From assembly GCF_000210915.2 (NCBI RefSeq), contig NC_016620.1:2976001-3040000 (forward strand): a stretch of DNA of 64,000 nt, read 5' to 3'. Made by a program: the position numbers and the translations under genes. This stretch comes from Halobacteriovorax marinus SJ (GTDB taxonomy: Bacteria; Bdellovibrionota; Bacteriovoracia; Bacteriovoracales; Bacteriovoracaceae). Positions 16,865-24,045 of this stretch are shown here, one piece after another. The notes under the pieces were generated by a model that did no database searches, was not told where the DNA came from, and saw only the letters and a list, made by a program, of their open reading frames with translations. Numbering within the stretch: position 1 is the stretch's first letter; each line of letters begins with the position of its first letter.

Positions 16865-18747
16865 TGTGTGGTTTAGCTGGCATCTACAATTACTCTAACG
16901 AACAAGATATTAAAGAAACTATTGAGAGCTTTGATTCTCTTCTTAAGCATAGAGGTCCCGATGGTAAGGGGAGCTACTTCGATGATAAGTACTTAGTTGC
17001 TCACAGAAGATTAGCCATTGTAAACTCAGACTCCAACTCTGATCAGCCCTTCTACTCTAAATGTAGAAGATATAATCTCTCGTTCAACGGGGAAATATAT
17101 AATTACCTAGAGCTTGCACAAGAACTGAAAGAAGAGGGTATTGTTCTAAGTACCACTTCAGATACAGAAGTCTTACTTGAATCATATCTTTTTTGGGGCA
17201 CTTCATTTCTAGATAAAGTAAATGGAATGTTTGCCATCGCTATTTGGGACAGTGTGGACAAGAAGATCTTCATTGCTCGCGATAGACTTGGAATAAAACC
17301 TCTTTACTATGCTCACGATGGGAAGAGCTTTGTTTTCTCATCGGAAATAAGGCCTATACTTAAAGTCATAAAGAAGTGTTCTCTAAATTATGAATCACTG
17401 TCGGACTACTTTCGCTTTCGCTACATACAAGGAGATGCAACTGCATTTAAAGAGGTGAAGTGCCTAAGTCCAGGTAGCTATATGATCGCTTCAGGCACTG
17501 AATTTACTCATAAAAAATATTGGTCACTACAAGAGGCAGTTAAGGGCCCTCAGTCTCTCAATCTCGAGAAACTAGAAGAAATATATAAATCTTCAATTCA
17601 TCTTAGGATGAGATCCCACTCTAAGATTGGGAGTTATTTAAGCTCGGGAATAGATTCCTCTTCTCTACTCTTTGCAAATTCAGAGACTCAAAGAATCCAC
17701 TCCACATATACCTTTGACACAGAGGATTCTAAAAGTGAAGTCAAAGAAGCCAAGCAAATCTCTACTCAACTTAATATAAGACATACAGAAGTAAAGAAGA
17801 AATCCAATTATAAAAACCTCTCTACTATCTTAAAAAACTTAGAAGAGCCTATTGGAGACAATATTATTTTAGCGAGTAACGACCTCGCACATATGGCATC
17901 TAAAGATGTTAAAGTCATACTCTCAGGAGAGGGGGCTGATGAGATACTCAATGGCTATGCTCATCACTATGTACTCTACATACTCTCTAAATTTAAGTTT
18001 TTAACTAAAGCCATTGGACATATTATTAATTTCTTACCACTAAAGTTTATAAACTATATTCACCCCTACCCGAGAGAATTTGATAGACGAACGATTCAAA
18101 GTATTTCTTCCAAACTCACTCGATTTGAGAATTCTAAAGAGTATATACAAAGTTTCACTGAATTATTTTCAAACGAAGATCTATCAATCTTCTTAAAGAG
18201 TAGCTTCTACAATAAATTATCAAATAGAAAGATCTCCACTAGCAATGAGTACAAAGAGAGCAATTTTCTTAACAAGCTCACTCTCCACGATCTTGAGAAT
18301 TGGAATGTTAAATATACCTTATTAAGAAGTGATAAAATTAACATGTCTCACTCTCTAGAAGCCAGAGTACCATTTATGGATCATCGCTTAGTTGAGTATA
18401 TCTATTCTTTAAAGATAGAAGATCGTATTGGCCTAAGGGAGCAAAAAATCCCATTAAAAAGACTAATGAAAAGATTAGGGGCCCCTAAAGCAATTTGGAA
18501 TAAGAAGAAAGCCCCCTTCTTAGTATCTCTATCAAATGAACGGGAATACATTGAATTCCAAACATACTGTGAAGAAGAGCTTACATCTACAATGCTTAAA
18601 GACTCCCCCTTTTGGAATTGCGAAGAAGTCCTAGAGCTAATTAATAAAAAGAGATCGAGAAGTTTCGTTGAAGATAAGCAATTATTTTCAATTCTTGCAT
18701 TTCAGTCTTGGTTCAATGAATTTGAAGAGTTTGGCCTTAGTATTTAA
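16864..18747 (+). CDS. asnB: Asparagine synthase (glutamine-hydrolysing), complete
   Basis: It transfers glutamine-derived ammonia to an adenylated carboxylate. MCGLAGIYN supplies the Cys2 nucleophile, KHRGPDGKG, SFNGEIYN and SDTEVLLESY are class-II glutaminase motifs, and the synthetase half has SSGIDSS (260-266) and SGEGADEILNGY. The length of 627 is normal. Within a sugar operon, such proteins commonly amidate uronic acids rather than make free asparagine, so the substrate could be either. It is last in the operon and converges on trpS with a 4-base overlap. Confidence 0.9.
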   Translation: MCGLAGIYNYSNEQDIKETIESFDSLLKHRGPDGKGSYFDDKYLVAHRRLAIVNSDSNSDQPFYSKCRRYNLSFNGEIYNYLELAQELKEEGIVLSTTSDTEVLLESYLFWGTSFLDKVNGMFAIAIWDSVDKKIFIARDRLGIKPLYYAHDGKSFVFSSEIRPILKVIKKCSLNYESLSDYFRFRYIQGDATAFKEVKCLSPGSYMIASGTEFTHKKYWSLQEAVKGPQSLNLEKLEEIYKSSIHLRMRSHSKIGSYLSSGIDSSSLLFANSETQRIHSTYTFDTEDSKSEVKEAKQISTQLNIRHTEVKKKSNYKNLSTILKNLEEPIGDNIILASNDLAHMASKDVKVILSGEGADEILNGYAHHYVLYILSKFKFLTKAIGHIINFLPLKFINYIHPYPREFDRRTIQSISSKLTRFENSKEYIQSFTELFSNEDLSIFLKSSFYNKLSNRKISTSNEYKESNFLNKLTLHDLENWNVKYTLLRSDKINMSHSLEARVPFMDHRLVEYIYSLKIEDRIGLREQKIPLKRLMKRLGAPKAIWNKKKAPFLVSLSNEREYIEFQTYCEEELTSTMLKDSPFWNCEEVLELINKKRSRSFVEDKQLFSILAFQSWFNEFEEFGLSI

Positions 18748-19745
18748 CTAAGTACACCCACTGCTTTTTTAACCTCTTTCAAAAAGGCCGCTGCTTTTGG
18801 ACGAACTCTTTCAGCACCTTCAACAAGTACTTTATCAATTTGAGATTTATCGGCCATCAATTCATTATACTTCTCTCGAGGGCCTTTTAAATGATCATTG
18901 ATAACGTTGAATAGCTCAAGCTTGGCCTCTCCCCAACCAATTCCTCGTCTATACCAAGCATCAAGCTCAGTGACTTGTTCTTCAGTTGCAAAGAATTTAT
19001 AGAGGTCAAAGACTAGTGAGTCATCTGGATTTTTTGGATCTTCAGGTGCAGATGTATCCGTAGTAATCTTATTAATTGTTTTCCTAAGCTTCTTTTCTGG
19101 TAAAAAGAGTGGAATATGATTCCCATAACTCTTACTCATTTTTCTACCATCTAAACCAGGAACAAGAGCACCTTCCTGCGCCTTAGCTTCAGGAAGTGTA
19201 AAGACATCACCGTAGACATAGTTAAAGGCACTTGCAATATCTCTTGCAATTTCAATATGCTGAAGCTGGTCAGCGCCAACAGGAACAATATTTGACTTTA
19301 AAAATAAAATATCACATGCCATTAGAATGGGGTAAGTATAAATCCCCATATTAACACCGTGGTCAATATCCTTTCCGGCCTCTTCATTATTTTGAACAAG
19401 GGCCTTATAAGCGTGAGCTCTATTCATTAGACCTTTAGCTGTGAAGCAAGAAGTTATCCAATTTAATTCTAAAATTTCAGGGATATGACTTTGTTGATAC
19501 AGTGTCACTTTAGAAGGATCAAGTCCTAGGGCCAACCAAGTTGCTGCAACTTCGTAAATATACTCTCGTAAAACTTCCGGCTTATGGATTGTTGTAAGAG
19601 AGTGATAATCTGCAATAAAGTAATATCCTTCATACTCAGATGATTGCGCCATCTCAAGTGCAGGCTTTATTGCTCCTAGATAATTTCCTAGGTGTGGTAC
19701 GCCAGTTGGCTTTATTCCAGTTAAACTTATTTTCTTGTCGCTCAT
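18744..19745 (-). CDS. trpS: Tryptophanyl-tRNA synthetase
   Basis: It charges tRNA-Trp. The class I signatures are GVPHLGNYLG (HIGH-like, 15-24) and KMSKS (202-206), with QQSHIPE and PVGADQLQH also typical. The 333 residues match bacterial TrpRS. It is monocistronic, sharing its 3-prime end with the glycan operon. Confidence 0.98.
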   Translation of the reverse strand: MSDKKISLTGIKPTGVPHLGNYLGAIKPALEMAQSSEYEGYYFIADYHSLTTIHKPEVLREYIYEVAATWLALGLDPSKVTLYQQSHIPEILELNWITSCFTAKGLMNRAHAYKALVQNNEEAGKDIDHGVNMGIYTYPILMACDILFLKSNIVPVGADQLQHIEIARDIASAFNYVYGDVFTLPEAKAQEGALVPGLDGRKMSKSYGNHIPLFLPEKKLRKTINKITTDTSAPEDPKNPDDSLVFDLYKFFATEEQVTELDAWYRRGIGWGEAKLELFNVINDHLKGPREKYNELMADKSQIDKVLVEGAERVRPKAAAFLKEVKKAVGVLS

Positions 19746-19809
19746 GATGATATGCCCAAAATTGGATAAATAATCTAAAAGTTACAATAAGAGAGCTTTG
19801 ATAACAAGA

Positions 19810-20511
19810 CTAATCTTTGAACATCTCTTCCATCTTCTTATTCATATCATTCATAGTCTTAATATTCTTATTCATTTCCTTAAGCGCAGCATTTTTCTCT
19901 AGGAATGACTTCACTTTTTCCGACTCAGCACTCTTTTTACCTGAGTGTAAATCCTTTAACCCTTCCTGAATATTATTGGCAGCAGGAGTTCCATCAAATG
20001 CAGCACCTGAGCTAGCACCAAAAGTCGTACAATCTTTTATAGCGCCATCTTTATCTAGGGTTAAATTTAATTTTAAAATTCTTGTATAACCTTTCGCTCC
20101 GTAAGAATTTCCAATCTTATCTAGCTTAAAGCGAAGATCCATTAAAGCTGAAAACTCAGTATCTTTCTCATAATTTGCTGTTGAAATTGAGGTTAGTCTC
20201 AGCGATTGGTTCAGAATTTGTCCCTTTTTATAAAGGGTCTTTCCATTAGATTTTAATATATCCTCTAAAACGAACTCATCACCTTCACCCACCTTAAGTC
20301 CATTGAAGTTTTTCTTACAGTAGCCCGGTCTTGCCATATAGGCCTTAGCTTCTAAGTAAAAACTATGGGCCTGAGCGGAGGATTTAATTGCATTAGCTGA
20401 TTTTCTTTGGTTTTCCATGATCTTCATTACCCCCAAAGAGAGTAATCCCATCATTCCAGCGGCCATCATAATTTGAACCATGGAAAAACCAGAATTATTT
20501 AATTTTTTCAT
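19810..20511 (-). CDS. Type IV prepilin-like protein with Gln at position +5
   Basis: The N-terminus MKKLNNSGFSMVQIMMAAG is a class III signal, with cleavage expected between Gly8 and Phe9 followed by a hydrophobic helix. The residue at mature position 5, normally Glu, is Gln here. The remainder is a soluble domain (about 190 residues) ending in a charged helical tail (KSFLEKNAALKEMNKNIK). It is likely a minor pilin or pseudopilin. No other pilus genes are in the window. Confidence 0.75.
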   Translation of the reverse strand: MKKLNNSGFSMVQIMMAAGMMGLLSLGVMKIMENQRKSANAIKSSAQAHSFYLEAKAYMARPGYCKKNFNGLKVGEGDEFVLEDILKSNGKTLYKKGQILNQSLRLTSISTANYEKDTEFSALMDLRFKLDKIGNSYGAKGYTRILKLNLTLDKDGAIKDCTTFGASSGAAFDGTPAANNIQEGLKDLHSGKKSAESEKVKSFLEKNAALKEMNKNIKTMNDMNKKMEEMFKD

Positions 20512-20603
20512 AAATCAATTATATGAATCTCTAGGCAGTAGCGGAATCGGAAAAGAATTCCGTAACCGAGTAAATTAATCAGCATTTTAAGGAAATTTGA
20601 AGT

Positions 20604-20629
20604 TGGCCCTACTAAGGACAGAAGGGCCA
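20604..20629 (-). terminator. Possible weak terminator hairpin
   Basis: TGGCCCT (20604-20610) pairs with AGGGCCA (20623-20629) just after the stop of the small secreted protein. There is no clear T-tract. Confidence 0.4.
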
Positions 20630-20637
20630 TAGGAACT

Positions 20638-21120
20638 TTATTTGATGCTACAATTTAACTTAATTGTCCCACCATAGTGATCATCCATATATGTCATGAT
20701 TAAATATGAAGTAAACGATGAAGGTTCACTAGACTTAAGATTTTTAGCAGGAACAATTAAATCTAAATATCCAAAGCCATAATATGGGCTTCCAGCAATT
20801 TCATTAACCCACACTGGGAACTTCATATGACCAAAGTACTTTCTTGGTCTGTAATCAAGCTTATTAGAAAAATTCTCAAGCTCTTTTAGTCCTGCAGACC
20901 AAATATATTCTTCATTATTATCTTCGTAGATAGAATACTTAAAAGTAACTTTTGAGAACTTCACTTCTTTCTCAGATACAACTGAGAAATCTCCATTGAT
21001 TTGAGCACTCACAAACATTCCATTATGCTCGTAGAAAGATTGCTCACAATTTAAAGTCGCCCCTAAAATTGATGAAGAAAATAGTATACCAATAATTAAT
21101 CCAATTAAAGCTGACTTCAT
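20638..21120 (-). CDS. Small secreted protein of unknown function
   Basis: I prefer the ATG at 21120 (MKSALIGLIIGILF), which has a GGAG site 7 bases upstream; a start at 21147 would add nine residues before the signal peptide. The signal peptide cleaves near ILGA-TLNC. The mature part of about 137 residues looks beta-rich and has two cysteines, one at each end (LNCEQ and KLNCS), that could pair. No family was recognised. Confidence 0.7.
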   Translation of the reverse strand: MKSALIGLIIGILFSSSILGATLNCEQSFYEHNGMFVSAQINGDFSVVSEKEVKFSKVTFKYSIYEDNNEEYIWSAGLKELENFSNKLDYRPRKYFGHMKFPVWVNEIAGSPYYGFGYLDLIVPAKNLKSSEPSSFTSYLIMTYMDDHYGGTIKLNCSIK

Positions 21121-21235
21121 ATGCTTCTCCAAACTTTTTAAATTCATCTAATTTTTTGGATATTGCCATAAACGATATGTATTTTAATGTAAGTTGAATT
21201 TTTTATATGGAAAAAGGATGGTTTTCTTTAAATAA

Positions 21236-21284
21236 GTACGTGATATCCCAAATGAAACTTTCTGCCCAAATGGGAATCACGTAC
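21236..21284 (-). terminator. Long hairpin downstream of the VWA gene
   Basis: GTACGTGAT (21236-21244) pairs perfectly with ATCACGTAC (21276-21284). An inner TCCCA/TGGGA pair extends it to 14 bp around a 20-base loop, with one bulged A. It starts 13 bases after the VWA stop. The minus-strand continuation is AT-rich without a solid T run. Confidence 0.5.
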
Positions 21285-21296
21285 ATAGAGTAATTC

Positions 21297-23114
21297 TTAC
21301 TTTTTCAATAGATCAATTAACTCGATAAACTCTTCACGATAATGGTGCTTGTCCTCACCTTTAGATCTATCTGCCATAGATCTAATTTCTTCATAACTCA
21401 TATTCTTCGTCAGCTCATCATCTCTAAGCTTCAGTCCAAAACTTGCAACCGCAAGGGCAAAGGTAAAGTCATTATCAACAAACTCAGAACCACCCTTAAG
21501 AGATTTCTCAAACTTATCACTCATAAAAGCATTTGGTTTCTTGTATCTAACCTTTACGGTTAATAACTCATCAGAGTTAACTTCAGTCTTTGTTGAAGAT
21601 GAATATTTCAATTTATCTATCTTAGGTAAATCAATCCCTCCACCCTTTGGAACAATCTCATAGATAGCAGTTACAGTGTGTCCAGCACCAATATCACCAG
21701 CATCTTTTGTATCATCATTAAAGTCTTCGTTTGCAAGCTGTCTATTTTCATACCCAATAAGACGATAGGCCTCTACTTTAGAAGGATTGAACTCAATTTG
21801 AATTTTCACATCTTTCGCAACTGTTACGAAATTCTTTTCTAAATCAACATTTAAGATCTTATTGGCTTCGCTCAATGAATCGATATAGGCATAATTTCCG
21901 TTCCCTTTATTAGAGATCTCTTCAAGCAATGAATCTGAATAATTACCCATTCCTAACCCGAGTACCGTTAGATATATATTCTTCTTTGCTTTCTCTTGTA
22001 TGAGGTCTACTAATTCATAACGACTTGTTGTCCCGACATTAAAATCCCCATCTGTTGCTAAAATGACTCTATTCACTCCATTTTTTATAAATTCTTCCTC
22101 AGCTAACTTATAGGCTGCAACAATACCGGCTCCTCCATTAGTTGAGCCCCCAGATTGGAGTTGATTGAGCGCTTTATGGATTTTAACTTTATCTGAAACA
22201 CTAGTCGGTTCTAAAACAACACCTGAAGAACCAGCATAGACTACAATTGATACCTTATCATCGCCCTTTAAGTTTCTAAGAAGAAGCTTAATTGACTCCT
22301 TAAGAAGAGGTAATTTATTTGGGCTACTCATTGAGCCAGATACATCTAAAAGAAACACTAGATTCTTTGAAGAGTTAATAGCTGTTTTTGGAGTATCGGC
22401 TTTAAGTGCGACCCTAACAACTTTTCTGTCTTTATTCCAAGGACTATTTGTTAAATCTAACTTTAAATCAATTGGATGTTCAGGATTTGAAAAAGTGTAA
22501 TCATAAGAAAAGTAATTGATTAATTCCTCAACTCTAACCGCTCCTTTATTTGGCCTTACTCCGTTATTAATAAACCTTCTAACGTTTGCGTAGCTTGCTG
22601 TATCGACATCTATAGAGAATGTTGTAAGAGGGTTATCGCTTACTCGAGAATAGCTACTCGCTTCAATATGATCATATTTTTCACGAGAGAGAAGATTAGT
22701 TGAGTGAACTTGACTATCACTAAAATTATCAGCAAATCCCTCATACTTTCCAAAAAAATTATCATGAAAACGATCTTTCAAGTTTGAATTGCTAAAATTA
22801 TACCAAATAGCGACAGTAGCAATGAAGAGTGTAAATACACTCGTTGTTAAGGAGAGACCTAGAGCTATCTTCTTAAAAATTTTCCATTTCTTTTTCTTTA
22901 AAAGCTCTTCTTTACTGGCCTTAGATAAGTTTAAAACTTGATCCCTTTGGTATTCACTTTTTATAGCTGCTGAAGTTGCTCTAATGGCCTCTACTTCAGC
23001 ATTAATTTCTTCTTCAGAAATATCTTTGCTTAAAAGATCATTTCTATAATTACTTCCTTCTTCAATAGTCATTTCATCAAGGGCAAATTTTGTAAATAAT
23101 GGATCATGATTCAT
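21297..23114 (-). CDS. Membrane VWA-domain protein of YfbK type with anti-sigma-like N-terminus
   Basis: The order of parts is: a charged N-terminal cytoplasmic region (1-80), one membrane helix (about 82-105), a YfbK-type VWA N-terminal region (about 148-215, NPLTTFSIDVDTASYANVRR), and a VWA domain with the metal-site motif LDVSGSMS (256-263). A YfbK C-terminal domain (DUF3520-like) follows. The VWA part should be periplasmic and bind a ligand through a divalent metal. It overlaps the ECF sigma gene by 11 bases. The cytoplasmic N-terminus is in the position of an anti-sigma domain; that role is inferred. The length of 605 is somewhat longer than YfbK. Confidence 0.85.
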   Translation of the reverse strand: MNHDPLFTKFALDEMTIEEGSNYRNDLLSKDISEEEINAEVEAIRATSAAIKSEYQRDQVLNLSKASKEELLKKKKWKIFKKIALGLSLTTSVFTLFIATVAIWYNFSNSNLKDRFHDNFFGKYEGFADNFSDSQVHSTNLLSREKYDHIEASSYSRVSDNPLTTFSIDVDTASYANVRRFINNGVRPNKGAVRVEELINYFSYDYTFSNPEHPIDLKLDLTNSPWNKDRKVVRVALKADTPKTAINSSKNLVFLLDVSGSMSSPNKLPLLKESIKLLLRNLKGDDKVSIVVYAGSSGVVLEPTSVSDKVKIHKALNQLQSGGSTNGGAGIVAAYKLAEEEFIKNGVNRVILATDGDFNVGTTSRYELVDLIQEKAKKNIYLTVLGLGMGNYSDSLLEEISNKGNGNYAYIDSLSEANKILNVDLEKNFVTVAKDVKIQIEFNPSKVEAYRLIGYENRQLANEDFNDDTKDAGDIGAGHTVTAIYEIVPKGGGIDLPKIDKLKYSSSTKTEVNSDELLTVKVRYKKPNAFMSDKFEKSLKGGSEFVDNDFTFALAVASFGLKLRDDELTKNMSYEEIRSMADRSKGEDKHHYREEFIELIDLLKK

Positions 23115-23628
23115 TTAAAACCTCCTGTGAGTAAATAACTTGTTCTTTTAAAACAATAGCGCGAACTTTCTTTACACAGTCATGGATAATAAAACCAACA
23201 TTTGAAACACTTAGGTTTGTAATAGAGCTAATCTCTTTGTAGCTTAAGTCATTTGCAAACTTTAAAGTCATAACTTCGACCTCAATAGGCTTTAACTTTC
23301 CAATCTCTTGCAAAATAATACTGCTATCAAATACAGACTCACTAATTGATGGGCAGCTTATCAACTCTTCAACTTCTCCATCAAAAACAAGCCTCGTATC
23401 CTTTCTAAGAATATCTATGGCCATATTTCTACAGACTCTATAGAGCCAGGCCTTTGGATAATTCTCATACTCTTTATTAGGGAAAACTTCTCTCCATAGT
23501 TTTAGAAAGCTTTCCTGAGTCACCTCTTCACTAGTCGCTCTTTTACGTAGAATTTTAAAGACATAACCAATGAGAGGAGCTTCATGTTTAAGAACAACTT
23601 CCGTAAACCACTTCATTTTTTTAGACAT
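23104..23628 (-). CDS. ECF-type RNA polymerase sigma factor
   Basis: I chose the ATG at 23628 (MSKKMKWFTEVV), which has a TTGGGGAT site; the longer frame from 23676 has none. Region 2 is seen in TQESFLKLWREVF and YRVCRNMAIDILRKD. Region 4 has the helix-turn-helix SYKEISSITNLSVSNVGFI. The 174 residues are typical of group IV sigma factors. It directs RNA polymerase to a small regulon, probably including itself. The 11-base overlap with the membrane VWA gene suggests that protein controls it. Confidence 0.92.
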   Translation of the reverse strand: MSKKMKWFTEVVLKHEAPLIGYVFKILRKRATSEEVTQESFLKLWREVFPNKEYENYPKAWLYRVCRNMAIDILRKDTRLVFDGEVEELISCPSISESVFDSSIILQEIGKLKPIEVEVMTLKFANDLSYKEISSITNLSVSNVGFIIHDCVKKVRAIVLKEQVIYSQEVLNES

Positions 23629-23822
23629 AATAAATCCCCAACAAATAGTTTCTAAGTTAGATACGTTTGAACTCACATTTTCTTAGAAAGAAATTTCTAT
23701 AAACTAAAGATTTTTCTTTAATTACGGACACTTAGGAGTACAAAAGGATAATAAAAGTTATTTAACTATTCGATATATCTAGGGATAATTTGATAAAAGA
23801 TTTCTTGAACTTAGGTGTAGGC

Positions 23823-23856
23823 AAAAAAAAAAGCTCTTCCGTAGAAGAGCTTTTTT
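23823..23856 (-). terminator. Terminator after tRNA-Leu
   Basis: On the minus strand, immediately after the CCA end of the tRNA, AAAAAAGCTCTTC pairs with GAAGAGCTTTTTT around a short loop and runs into ten Ts. Confidence 0.9.
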
Positions 23857-23857
23857 A

Positions 23858-23941
23858 TGGTGCCCAGAAGAGGACTTGAACCTCCACGCCAAAGGCACTA
23901 GATCCTAAGTCTAGCGTGTCTACCAATTTCACCATCTGGGC
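23858..23941 (-). tRNA. tRNA-Leu (anticodon UAG)
   Basis: A complete 84-base gene with encoded CCA. The acceptor stem GCCCAGA pairs with TCTGGGC. The D arm carries AATTGGTAGACAC. The anticodon stem CTAGA/TCTAG encloses the loop CTTAGGA, giving anticodon TAG. There is a class II variable arm (TGCCTTTGGCGT), and the T arm is GGAGG-TTCAAGT-CCTCT. It reads CUA and other CUN codons. It is a single gene with a terminator directly after. Confidence 0.98.
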
Positions 23942-24045
23942 ATATATTCGTGATCTGACGTTCTGTATTTTTAATAGTTCTAGATGGAAATGACAAGGAA
24001 AATCTTCTCTTTTTTGAAATTTCAACAGGATTTTAGATGATTATC

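Noticed and set aside
16864-18747. The intact AsnB as simply a housekeeping asparagine synthetase
   Set aside because: Not excluded, but the one-base overlap with sugar genes makes a glycan role at least as likely, so the broader call was kept.
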